A stretch of DNA of 64,000 bases from Chinchilla lanigera. Its lineage: Eukaryota > Chordata > Mammalia > Rodentia > Chinchillidae. Shown here piece by piece: positions 33,111 to 44,652 of the stretch. The first letter of the stretch is position 1, and each line of letters starts with the position of its first letter. A program made the translations under genes and the position numbers. The stretch is taken from positions 4,841,780 through 4,905,779 of the forward strand of contig NW_004955427.1 in assembly GCF_000276665.1 (NCBI RefSeq), read 5' to 3'. Below the pieces are notes generated by a model, which was not told where the DNA came from, searched no databases, and worked only from the letters and a program-made list of their open reading frames with translations.

Positions 33111-35905
33111 TGACATCTAAACCTAATCTTACAACACAGCCAGCATCTAGTATCCAGATGGGATATCCATGCTGTAATCCTATCTTAAATATACAATCCA
33201 CTAACTAGTGAGAATACTATGTTTACATTAAAAATATTTCCTAAACTCTTTTGTGGATTGCGGTGATCAGTGAGATAGTGTTTAATGAGACTTCTGGGAA
33301 GCTTTACAAAGTAATTTGGCCAGGAAGTTTACAAAGTTTTTTTTCCCTAGGTGTCTTCTCTCCAATGGCACAGAATGGAAGACTCAACTGCTAGACTGTG
33401 ACTTGTGGACGGAAGAAGTTTTTCTTAAAGCATGCATCATAAATATGTGTGAAACTTCAAAACTTTCTCTAAACTGGTTGCATTGGGACTTTACTTTTTT
33501 AATACAAGAGAAATCTTATTCTAATTAAGACAAGTTTTATGGTAAACTTATTTGTTTCTAGAAAGTTAAATTAATTGAAACCAGCCAGAACCCAGTTAAA
33601 GCTAGAAAAAAATACATGAATTCACCAAGTAAGGGATGTAAATAAGAGAGAAGAAACCTGAGAATGAACTCTGATGAACAACAATTTTTGGGGGACTGAA
33701 TAATAAGAAAAATCTGCCACTGGCCATTGAAAAGCAGCAGACAAGGAACTTCAAGGAAGAGAAAGAGTCTTGTAACCTAATGGGAGTCAAGTGTGGGAAA
33801 TATTCAAGGAGTGCAGCTAACTATGCCTCAATGGTTAGCCGTCCGACAAGGTGAGGTCCAAGAATTTACCAGGGGTGTCAGCTGTTGATGACATTTATAA
33901 GTAGGGGTAGGGGAAATTGTTTAAGGTCAAGTACAATAATACATACATACATGTATATATATGTTCATCTGTTTGTATATGTATTATTTTGAGATCATTT
34001 TTCAGTTTGCACTAATAATAGCTTTCATAGAGATTTTTTATCATGAAATTACTGAACACAGTGCCATCCTCTATGCTATTCTTATGCATCATCTATTAAT
34101 TTTATTCACAGTTTTGATCTGATTTTGTTGTTTTCTTTATTTGTCTAAATCTTAGAAAATTTATGTCAGAAAATGGTATAATTATTTATTAACTGAACCA
34201 GAAAAAGGCAAAGTTTTAATCCTAGTGTATATAATGTTTATTAACCTCACATTTCAAATTTTGTGGGCAGATATTTTCTATAGCATTTATATATTTCATA
34301 GAAACAGGATTTGAATTTATTGCAAACATTTAAAAATACTGACATCCGAATGTATCATAAATGAGGATGATGTTAAAATTATGGCGTTTATAGGAAAATA
34401 AGCAATGTGAGAGAATGAAGATGAAAGAGATTCGAAACATTTGTCATTCTAAATTAACTTCCTGTAGGTTTCATGAATCTACAACTACTCACATCTTGTG
34501 ATGTGAAATATTCCAGCAGTACTGAGTTTTGCAAAAGATTTAAGAATTCATAGCAATTTTCATTAGGTTTATATGTTTTTTTGTTTGTAAATTAGCATAT
34601 TTTGTTACAATTCAAAACTAAAATGTGATGAGTGAAATTAACTTCATTTCTATCTCTCCTAAGTGATCATAATACACTTTATAAGCCAGGTCTGTAATAT
34701 ACTTATAGAAGAAGCCAGAAAATTCACTATGTAAGAAACAAAAATTTACATAATGCAGGTAAGGAGATATTACATAGTCTTGGCTTTGCAACACCTTTCT
34801 ACTCATATAGGTTATTTTTAAAATTACTCCCTTTTGATTTGAAATTCTTGAAATCCATCAATTCTTCAGTTTTCAAGATGAGCACTGCTTCACACCTTAT
34901 ACCTTCATTAACTAGAGCCAAAATTTGTCATTCTGCATGTCACCTGTGGTCCTGGTTGGAAAGGTACCATGTTTTAGTATTGTATTTTATGCTGCTCCAC
35001 TTCCTTTTTAAACTGCTGTACTTGTGCAAGTCAGGGTACCTTGTTAAAAGCTAGGAAACCTTCATAAGCATTCAGGGGCATGAAAATGATATCATATAGT
35101 TTATAACAGCTTATTTTGTTTCTTTGTGAAGATTTGGTAGAAAAACTTTTCGTCAGTCATTCTATTTTTCAAACTTTCTATAAGAGAGAGACTGAGAGAC
35201 AGAGAGAGAAGCTAAAGGAGAGAGGAAATGAAGGGTGACTCCACATTTCATGAAATTTGTCCTCATCAAGGGTCTGATCGTCATTACGTGATTTGTTCTT
35301 GCAAGCTCCTTCTGGCTGCACTTAAATATGGTGGATATTATTGGAAATATTAAACATTGGGTCATTTTGTCATTTGGGCACATTTTCTTAACAGCTGACA
35401 GTTTGGGCAGCTGACAGTATTATTTCCATATGTGTTCAACAGACAGAAATATCTGGTCTCAATTTATCTTCTTAACTACGTTAGGAGAATAATGTTCATT
35501 ATTGGTGATTTTCAATTATTTTGATTTTTTAGGCTGTATCTCTTGTCTACTTAGAGTAATCTGATAATATCACTGCTTTATTTTACACAGTCGTTTCTTT
35601 AAAATAAAGGAAACCAATTTCCAATAGTTTGTTTCTCTGAGGTCATCAAAACTAACATACTAGATTGGTAAAATATAAATATCACACTATTTTGCAATTT
35701 CTATGAGAAGATTTAGGAATTTTGCTAAAGTAAGTTTTGGTACATGATTTAATATTGTGAGACTCCATTAGTCTTTGCTGTAACATAAAGAGTAGGTATA
35801 GACAATGGTATATTAATATATTTCTAAGTTTATAAATAGAATGTCCACTAGGAATCAAGCAGAAGCAAAGATCATCTTTGGCTTTCCCTAATTATTATAG
35901 GTCCC
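33111..35905. other. Unassigned AT-rich stretch
   Basis: About 2.8 kb with no gene or family I recognise. A small CATA/TATG-rich simple patch lies at about 33937-33965. Confidence 0.4.
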
Positions 35906-36256
35906 TGTTATGGTTTGTGTCTGTGTGTCCCCCCAAAGCCTCATGTGGCCATAGGGCAGGCTTTTAGAGTTTGATTGATTATGGGTGTGAGAGCTACATC
36001 CACCCTGGGGTGAATAGTTTGCATATGTAAGGGAGAGAAAGAGGGTGCTTCTGGCCATTTCCTCCCTTGTGTGTGCTCCTTGCTTTGCTGTGTTCTGGGC
36101 CACGAGCTGTAGTCCTCTGCCACGTGCCACTCTGCCTTGTAATCTGCCAAGTATGGACTGAAACCTCCACAAACTGTAAGAGAAATAAACCTTTCCTTCC
36201 TTAATTTTGGGCTTCAGGTATTTTCTCCCAGCAACGAGAGAAAAGTAACCAACACA
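35906..36256 (+). mobile_element. Solo MaLR LTR, plus strand
   Basis: Starts TGTTATGGTTTGTGTCTGTG and ends GTAACCAACACA, the plus-strand counterpart of the family at 20.7 kb. AGAAATAAACC at 36180-36190 is the polyadenylation signal. Flanked by GTCCC (35901-35905) and GTACC (36257-36261), one mismatch. The open frames inside it on the minus strand are shadows of the LTR. Confidence 0.92.
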
Positions 36257-36624
36257 GTACCATAGAGGAAAAACAATATTTTATATTTAAAATAAATTAT
36301 TTAAACATATATGATTAAATAAAAATAAAATAATTTAAAAGACTAAACATCTGGATCGTTTGATTTTCAAAATAACTACTCTATCTCTGTATCTAATAAA
36401 TTATATTTGATTGTTAAGAACAATGAAATAGTGAATTCTCACACATCACAAATTTGTTTCCATGGGCCCCTTTCTATTAGCTGCCAAGATAATAAACTAA
36501 ATATTTGGGAATAACACTTTTGCATTATATGATCACAGTATACATGAATATGGTCACACTATTACTATGTGAAAAATACTAATAAATAAGTTTATCAATG
36601 CTCATTGAATGTAATGCATATGTG

Positions 36625-36680
36625 CGTGTACATACATACATACACAATCACATTCACACAAACATACATACACACAAAAT
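36625..36680. repeat. CATA/CACA simple repeat
   Basis: Loose CATACATACA and CACA units over about 55 bases. Confidence 0.8.
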
Positions 36681-36719
36681 GCTTATGGTTTAACATCAGC
36701 AACTGATAAGCAATTTCCC

Positions 36720-37275
36720 AGTGTCAGGAGCACCATATGTATTTGTAAGATATTGCCTGGGATTTGGTAAAACAAAGCCTGTGTAAGGCATTCCATGAAA
36801 CACGGCTGATTCATACATAGAGAGGCTATTTTGAGGCTCTGTTTTACTTTTCCTTGAGTGTCTGAAAATCAGAGTGGAGAAATGCTCTTGTGAGTTGGAA
36901 TTCCATGTAGAAAATGGTAATGGCAGCCTGACCTGAGACAGACCTTCACACTGCCCTCTACAGAAAACAGGAGTCCAGGCTGCGCTAAAGAAACAAGAAC
37001 AGAGGACCATAAGGAAGTCTAGGACCGTCCCGCAGTCTCCCTGACCCCAGAAGACCCAGCTTTGTGTGCACACCTGTGCTGATCATCCTTGCAGCTTTGA
37101 CCTCCAACATTCCACCCAGATTCTTTGGACCTACGACCCCCAACCCTCTGTATACTGAGCCTCCCCTCTAGACATTCGCTGATATCACTTCTGTTTCAGC
37201 CTGCCTGTATGTAGAAGGAATTCAATCTAGACTTTCCCACAGTCTGCCTCTCCGGGGGTTTCTGCATGTCTTGTT
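36720..37275. other. GC-richer unassigned stretch, possible LTR
   Basis: Clearly more GC-rich than its flanks, with a 125-codon minus-strand frame (36696-37073) and an AATAAATAATCC motif just beyond at about 37290. It could be a diverged ERV LTR (TGTCAGGAGC at one side, GGGTTTCTGCA at the other), but I find no target duplication and do not recognise the family. Confidence 0.25.
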
Positions 37276-38167
37276 AATTAACAGGTACAATAAATAATCC
37301 TTGCAACCTATGGACAGCTTTGATCATCCAGAGCACTCTTGCTAATGGTTCCACGATTTAAAACCCGAGTTATAAAGGGCGTTTTCCAGGAAGCACCCCT
37401 GGTTTTGATATTCCCTTTCCATCCCAGGCTGACAGTCCTAATTTACTGATGGTGAGGGCTCATGATCTACAGTTATACTTCATGTATCAGTCCCTAATTG
37501 GCAGAGAAATTTTCTAGGATCCAGACTCGTGTAAGCCTGAAGCTTTCTTTTTTTCTCTTTCTGTATAGCAAACCTTAATATGTGTTTACTCAGAGCTGTG
37601 TAAAATAAAACTACTTAATAAATATTTTGGAAAACCTAATTTCAACATGAGTTTACTTTATCATTATCACAGATATAATAAAGTAATGAGTAGTTTTACA
37701 CATGTATGTTCATTTTGGATTTAGTAAAAGAATTCTACCTGCATAATGTTCTAAAATGTTGTTTTCTTTTTCAAAAAGAAACTTTTATAGAAATAAGCTA
37801 TGTTTGTTTAAAAATTTGCCTTTATTAGCCTACCAGATATCTTATGAGATAACAGTTTACTTACAATGATAGTATTCAGTTGGACAATAAATAATTTCCT
37901 TACATTTTCATTTAGAAATTTTACATACCTGACATTTTCAGGACATTGTGAGAAGTGACAAAGAGATTTAATTGTATCACCCTATGGAGAACTAATTTGG
38001 TGAAAATGTCTCATCCTTGTTACAAAATCTATGAACACCAGCTTGCTCCCACTAGAATTCAGACTGCCTTTCTGGTTCTACAAATAACCACAATTGCCTT
38101 AGTGATTTTCAGTTATGCAATTGTATAAAACCAGATGTTTACTTTTCTATCCTAAATCCTGAGATTT
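37276..38167. other. Unassigned stretch
   Basis: No gene or repeat recognised. Confidence 0.4.
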
Positions 38168-38200
38168 AAAAAAAAAAAACACACACACACACACACACAG
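38168..38200. repeat. A-run and (AC)n microsatellite
   Basis: About 12 A followed by about 10 CA units. Confidence 0.95.
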
Positions 38201-38489
38201 AAAAGTCCACATTCATCCAGTTTCAAACTGAAATAGTTAATATTTATGCATAAGGGGAACAATTTTATTTTGTCCCTGACATCAAAGAACATTAAGAAAT
38301 TAATATTAATCCTGAACTGTGGAATTGCGTACCTTGTCCAGAGTTCTGTAAGTGCCGAGGGAAAACACAATGCTTACAAAATCATCTAAAAATATGAACA
38401 CCACATAATAGATCAACTTTTACATGTGGTTATGATGAACCAGTAAAGGCTATCTCTTCTCAAGAATGCCTTCTGTGGAAGTAGGTTTC

Positions 38490-38944
38490 TGTGGCTTGCA
38501 TCTATGTCCCCTGGAAGCCTGTGCAATCATAGATGAGGCTTTTCACAGCTAGCTGGGTGTTGGGACTGTAACTATGGGTTATGTGTGTGATGCTTAGATT
38601 AAAGGTATGTGATACTGGAGCAGCCCACAAATCTGTTTACCATAGTTCTTGGGGTAGGTAGTAGGAAGTCCCACCTTGGGTGTGAGTGGTACCACCCAAC
38701 AGGCTTATGGGCTGGGTGGGATAACAGGGAGAGGGATCCTTGCTGCCGCTGCTGCTTGCTGCTTCCTGCCTACCCAGCCATGGACCATTTCTCCTCTGTG
38801 ATGCCCCTATGCTGTGCCACCTTGCCTTGCAGCCGACTGACCGTGGACTGAAACTTTATGAACTGTTAGCCAAGATAAACTTTTCTTCCTTTTACTTGTG
38901 GGTATCCAGTATTTTGTCCTAGCAATGAGAAATTAATTGGGACA
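38490..38944 (+). mobile_element. MaLR-type LTR, plus strand
   Basis: It contains CCGTGGACTGAAACTTTATG, then GAACTGTTAGCCAAGATAAAC and CCAGTATTTTGTCCTAGCAA, ending ATTAATTGGGACA. This is the 3' wording of a rodent MaLR LTR. The 5' end near TGTGGCTTGCATC (38490) is approximate. The internal CTGCCGCTGCTGCTTGCTGC run gives misleading Leu-rich open frames (38609-38922). Confidence 0.7.
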
Positions 38945-39149
38945 ATTAATTTTTGTCTTAGGACATGAAGCAGAAAAACAGGGTGGTCACAAAACGACAA
39001 AGACTGCTCTATACTTTACTACAACACAGAGAAAATCAGGTATATTATTTTGGCAATAGAACATAAATTGATTTGCACACTTCAGAATTTCTTTTTGTTT
39101 TTGAATAAAGATTACTTGTCCAAACAGAAATTGTATTGGGTAACTATCT

Positions 39150-39535
39150 TAGTTAGTCGTTGTGTTTTGTTTTCTGCTGTGACAGAATGCCAAACTTACG
39201 GGTAATTTATAGAGAAAAGTAGTTTATTGCTCACACATCTTGGACATCTAAGAAGTCCAAGATCAAGGTACCAAAATCTGGCAAGAACTTTCTTGCTGAG
39301 ACACCCTATGGTGGAAGATAGAGATAGCTTGTTCACATGTGAGAAGAAGATGGGGGGACTCACACCTAGCCCTTCATCAGGAACTCTGTCACTGGATAAA
39401 TTACCCTTGATAGAGCCATGAACCCACTCATGCTGACCAGTACTTCACGGTCTCACCTCTCAGCACTCTTCCACAGGGGACTGAGTGTCTCACACATAGG
39501 GTTGGAGCACGTATTGAAACCGCAGCAATAACCTT
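39150..39535 (-). mobile_element. MLT1/MST-type LTR, minus strand
   Basis: TGCTGTGACAGAATGCCAAA, GAAAAGTAGTTTATTGCTCA, AAGAAGTCCAAGATCAAGGT and CCATGAACCCACTCATGCTG follow the antisense of an MLT1/MST LTR. Diverged; ends approximate. Confidence 0.6.
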
Positions 39536-40397
39536 GTTTCAACTTTCACTTGAAAAGATGTCTAAAACACTTTTATTTCTCACACAATTTTTCCTTCTAA
39601 ATATCTCAGATGCAGAAGATTATTCAAATGTTTCAGCTATATATAAAGTCTGAGTGACAAATTTTAATAACTAAAATGTTCTGAAATCTCAGCTCTTAAA
39701 AAAGATTACAAGGAATTAGTAAGTTTTTTTTTCCCTTTGTACCATTACCTCCATGATAAGATTGAACCAAGATTCTGTGCATTTAAAAATCGAAGAAAGC
39801 TTAATATAAAAGAAAGAAACTTATTATTAGGATAGGGATGCTTAGGAAGGTTGTTATTTACATACACGGTATGCAATGCAGGTTGCATGGCTGAAATTCT
39901 ACGATTTTTCCCCACTGTAGATATATTTTCATTATAATTTATTGGGTACTTAATCAACTGGAAATGATAAAAGTAGTGATGACGATATGATGTAGGAGTT
40001 AATTTTTGAAAAAAACAAACCTCATCTTTGCTTCTCAGGTAGCAAAGACGTTTAAAACCACTTACCAGTCCAATGATTTGAACCCAAAAAGACCAAAAAT
40101 TGCATATATATTTGTTAGTTTTCATAACAGAATATAATAGGAAATATAAAAACGACAATTTTATCAAAAATTTTTGAGACAAAAATCGACTGGTTGAAAG
40201 GACACCTGCCAGAGAGACTCTCAGGATTGTATGTAAACCAACACGCTGTCGAGTGATTTTCCAGATAATCTGTTCAGAAGTAAATGCTTGGTGTTTTTCC
40301 AGTGAAAGTTACACATCTTATTTTACTGCACTGTGCATTTTTTGGACACTGGGGCTGCTGTTACAGGGACTGAAAATCCAAGTCAGTGTACCAGCCC
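39536..40397. other. Unassigned stretch with a 145-codon minus-strand open frame
   Basis: The frame at 39745-40182 starts with ATG and predicts a Phe/Tyr/Leu-rich, AT-biased protein without a recognisable domain. In an AT-rich window of this size such a frame can arise by chance. I do not call it a gene. Confidence 0.3.
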
Positions 40398-40447
40398 AAC
40401 TACTTTCGCTTGTGAGCTTCAGTCGGCTCATCAATATCTGGGAATAG
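40398..40447 (+). mobile_element. MIR core fragment, plus strand
   Basis: TTGTGAGCTTCAGTCGGCTC, then ATCAATATCTGGGAATAG follows the MIR wording CTGAGCCTCAGTTTCCTCAT, CTGTAAAATGGGGATA. Confidence 0.45.
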
Positions 40448-41529
40448 TTACACATTTTTGGTCAAAAATTACAGGCTAGATTACTAAAGTTAGCGAGACT
40501 GCTTAGAACTATGGGTTTATCCAAAAGGTATTTGCAGTAAGCAAATGTTCAATCAACCTCAAGAACGTGTTTTCATTTTGAACCTGCTTTGGCTATACAC
40601 ACATTTAAGAACACCGTATGACCAAGTGTAAAAATCATAATTTTTTTCCTGATAGCTATTCCTTTCTCTAAGTCTATTTGCACCCAACAAGCACAATTAT
40701 GTGGCTCCTATTTCTTCTCTGCAATGTTTATTCATTTCTCTCTTAGCAGGCAGAGGCATAGAGTATGTGTAAAGCACAAAATAACAGTTATAGGGGCCAG
40801 TACAATGCTCCAGTATCACAAAAGAAAAAAAAATACATAAACCCATCTCTTTTAATTCAAAGTTCTGATAGAATAATTCAGGATCACGGGATAGGGTGCA
40901 CTGCACTTATACACCTCATCCTTCTGTGTATTACATCTTGTATAAACTTTCAATGTGTTTTAAAATACCTTTTCTAGTGTAAAATATATATTTAATTTCT
41001 TCTGTATACTTTCCATAACATAAAAGTAGCCAAAGTAATTTGATTAAGCATGATATTACCATATATTATCACAACAAAAAAGCCAAACAGTGAGCTCAAG
41101 CAATAAGCAAAAAATTAATTTGAAAAACCACAACCATATTTATAAAATGGAGCAAGAAATATACTTTATTGAAATAATATTTGACCAGTCCAACATTTAT
41201 TATGTTATCAATTTAATTTGTATAAATGGGCAATATTGTCTCAATAAAAACATAACTTTGACAACGCACATGTGCCAGTTTTTTCATTAATTTACAAAGG
41301 GAACAAAAGATATTGTGAATAAATTGTAAAAACATCACAGTAAAAGACATTTCGCCAGTAGCAGTGGGATAAGTGTGTTCGAAGTGAACGGTAGAATTGA
41401 GGGGACTCAATAGCAATGTGTTTTTTTTTTACTGTAGTACATTTGTACACACCTAAACATCCACAGAATTTTTCAGTCACATTTTGTACATATTGGAGTG
41501 TTTCACCACAGGGATGAAAGTGTTCTCTT

Positions 41530-41645
41530 AAACTTTTAAAGATGAGGAAACTGAAACTCAAAAATGTTTCAGTGAATTTATCAGTTACCCATATGTAGTT
41601 GTAAAAATGGAACTATAACCCAGGCAAGGACAAAAGTAACTTACT
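41530..41645 (-). mobile_element. MIR, minus strand
   Basis: AAAGATGAGGAAACTGAAAC, TCAAAAATGTTTCAGTGAAT and GGAACTATAACCCAGGC keep the antisense MIR order (GATGAGGAAACTGAGGCTCA ... GAACCCAGGC). Confidence 0.7.
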
Positions 41646-41854
41646 AGGGAAGAGAAATTCACCTTAAATATAGAATATTTTCAGGAAAATATAAATGAGA
41701 GAGCAGTAAAAATGAAATAATATACTGCCACATATATCATATACATGCTGTACATGCATATGTGTATATATGTATGTGTGCATATGTGTACTTATGTTAA
41801 CACTTACACCAGCAACATTAGAAGGGCAACTTGAATTTTGGAATACTTCCTTTT

Positions 41855-43305
41855 CGTGTCTTTTTATGTTTTATTTTAAAAATAGAAGAACAAAAGCATA
41901 TTAACAACACATACCCATTAATAAAATAACACAAGAACAATACAATCAATACTGAACTTCAGACAAAGTGGTAAGAAATTAACCATGGTTGCTGTATTAT
42001 GCATTGCTATCTTCAAAGTGGTTACTGAGCAAAACAAATAGAGACACGCAGGATAGATCAAATAAGTAATCATTAACTGTTCCGTTCAATAAAGTGATAG
42101 AAGTCAGTAGTACAACCTATCTATCCTAGATATACATACATATGTAATTTCCCCTTCTTTCCCTTCCCTTTTCCCACACCCCAGTTGCCCTTTACTTTTG
42201 AGCATTTTCCTTTCATTTCACAAGGTCTATCATACCTCCTAGTTTTTATTTGCTCTTTCAAGTTCTTACACTAGTGAGACAATACGATGCTTGCACATGC
42301 AGGTCTGATTTATTTCACTTATGACTATGGTCTGTAGGTGTGACCGCTTACCTATAAAAGCCTCAAGTTTGTCTTTCTTTATAGCTGAGTAATATTCCAT
42401 TATGTAAAAGTACCACAATTTTTTAATCCATTCCTCAGTGGATGAACATTTGGGTTGCTTCCATGATTTAGCAATTACAAATTGCGCTGCTATACACATG
42501 GGTGCACATATATCACAGTGATATGATGTTTTCAGATCTTCTTGGAAAATACCCTGAAGGGGAATAGCTGGGTTGAATGGGACCTCTAGCCCTAGTTTGC
42601 TGAGGAATCTCCAAACTGATTTCCACAGTGGTTTCCCAGTCTGCATTCCCACCAGCAGTGGAGACAAGTTCCTAATTCTCCACAGCCTCGCCAGCATTTG
42701 TTATTGATTGATTTCTTAATATTAGCCATTCTTACTGTGGTGAGATGAAATCTCAGTATTGTTTTAATTTGCATTTCTCAAATAACTAATGATGCTGAAC
42801 ATTTTCTCATATATTTATTTGCCTTTTGTATTTCTTTATTTGAGAAGCGTGTATTCATCTCAGCGGCCCATTTCTGAATGGGGTCTTTGAATTTTGGAGG
42901 CCTCATTTTTAAAAATTTTTATATGTTCTAGATAGAAGTCCTTTGCCCAAGGGGCAGTTGGCTAAAAGTTTTTCTGCATTTGTGGGTTTTCTTTTTCCTT
43001 TGCTGGTGATTTGTTTACATATCCAAAAACTTTTCAATAAGATGAGATCCCAGTTGTTGATTCTTTAAAGTATTTCCCATGCTGTTTGGTTTTTGTTCAT
43101 GAACTCTCTGCCTACACCTATGTCTTCATGATTTTATACCTACTTTCTTTTCCAGTAGATTTAGTGTTTCTGTTTTAATATTGACATCTGTGATCCATTT
43201 TGACTTGAGTTTGGTGCATGATGATAGGCTTGGGTCTATTTTCAGTCTTCGGCAAGTGGAAGCCAGTTTTTGCAGCATCATTTATTAAAGAGGCTGTAGT
43301 TCTTC
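41855..43305 (-). mobile_element. L1: end of ORF2 and 3' UTR, minus strand
   Basis: This is the most complete L1 in the window. From high to low coordinates it runs through the second half of ORF2 and into the 3' UTR. The minus-strand frame 42697-42266 holds the conserved ORF2 C-terminal wording (FNPAIPLQGIF, then SWKQPKC and EEWIKKLWYFYIMEYYSAIK). The cysteine-rich piece just upstream (CWRGCGELGTCLHCWWEC) is in another frame (42774-42592), so a frameshift lies at about 42600-42690. ORF2 encodes the endonuclease/reverse transcriptase that mobilises L1 and SINEs. The reverse transcriptase core and ORF1 are absent here, so the copy is a dead 5'-truncated insert. Confidence 0.92.
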
Positions 43306-44349
43306 CAGTATATTCCAGCCTTTTTAAAACAGTGGTATTATAATCTTTTAAATTAGCTATTCAAAAATTAATTAATTTCTAAATTCTCAAAAATATCCTA
43401 GTGTGGTGTAATCATCTGTCCCCAAATTCATCTACAGTTGATTAAAATCTTTGTGTTAGGCATTAATAGAAACTAATGAAAATAATGCTTTTCTTAAAAC
43501 ATTTTTAAGCATTTTATATTATGATTGATTTCTTAATTTTAATTCAATAATACTAACATTTTTTAAATAAAAGTCAAGTAAAAGCATAGTTTTATATAGA
43601 AATATCAGGCTGATAAAAATATTTAACTCTTCTGGAAAACAAACATTTTTTTCAGCGCTAATAGTACAAAAATTACTCTACGTGCAAATCTTTGTTTTAG
43701 TTACACACTGTAGTTCTGAGGATGAGCGGAAGTGCGTTGGCTGGGAGCGTATTCACTGTGACTCTGCTCCATGGAAATCAGGGGGAAGCAAGAACCTTGT
43801 ACTGTTGAACTGAGTCAGTCACATGTGAGTGCTTTTATCCCTTGCATCTTGTGCCTAAACATGCTCGGTGAATATTGAGAGATTATGCAGATAACTAAAT
43901 GAAAGGAACAAGTATTTTATTTATTTTGCCAAAGATGAAAATATTACCAGAATTAAGTTTCACAGATTTAAGGTAAATCTGTCATCGATATTATGTTTCA
44001 TGTTTTCCAGAGGGAAAATAATTTTAAAACTATACTTCGTGCTTTCAAAGTGTTACATAGAGATCTTTAACATAAATGCCTGCAAATGCCATAGCCCTAC
44101 CCTGCCCTCCAAGGGACCTTAATAGAAGCTGCAGAAGCTTTTTTGGAAATATTACCTTGCAGCGAATACTATATTGCCCAGCAGTGAAACTTGCCTTGGT
44201 ATGAAGCTCAGAAACCTAAATAATTGGCACTCCATGGATATGGGAAGTGTTTTAAAAATCAGTAATGGACTTCTAACTTTGCAGAATGTATATTGTGAAT
44301 CTCAGAGAAGAGAATAGCAAAGTTTATTCTGATTAATAGAATGTTAATC
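43306..44349. other. Unassigned stretch
   Basis: No gene or repeat recognised. Confidence 0.4.
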
Positions 44350-44364
44350 AAAATTGAAGTGTCA

Positions 44365-44465
44365 GGGGCTGGGGATTTAGCTCAGCGGCAAAAGCGCCTG
44401 CCTGGCAAGCGCAAGGTCGTGAGTTCAGTTCCCGGTACCGGAGAAAAATCAAAAAAAAAAAAAAA
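44365..44465 (+). mobile_element. Young ID SINE with perfect target duplication
   Basis: Intact pol III boxes (TTAGCTCAGCGG and GAGTTCAGTTCCC) and a long A-tail. Flanked by AAAATTGAAGTGTCA at 44350-44364 and 44466-44480, an exact 15-base duplication at a TT/AAAA-type L1 endonuclease site. About two differences from the 25936 copy. Confidence 0.95.
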
Positions 44466-44490
44466 AAAATTGAAGTGTCAGAAAGTACCT

Positions 44491-44652
44491 GGTCCGCCAG
44501 GCCTGTAATCCTTGGTGCATGCCTGTAATCCCAGCACTGGGGAGGCCAAAGCAGGGGGGTCGGCATGTGTTTGAGGCCTGCCTGGGCTACATAGTGTTCA
44601 GCCTGACATACATGGTGAGACCCTATCTCAAAAAATAAACAAAAATAAATTT
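44491..44652 (+). mobile_element. B1-like SINE, plus strand
   Basis: TTGGTGCATGCCTGTAATCC, CAGCACTGGGGAGGCCAAAG and ATGGTGAGACCCTATCTC, followed by an A-rich tail. It begins about ten bases after the preceding SINE's duplication. Confidence 0.88.

Noticed and set aside
38609..38922. Leu/Cys-rich frames around CTGCCGCTGCTGCTTGC
   Set aside because: They lie inside a MaLR LTR and reflect its GC-rich core.
39745..40182. 145-codon minus-strand open frame
   Set aside because: AT-driven composition, no domain, no codon signature. A frame of this length is expected once or so in an AT-rich window of this size.
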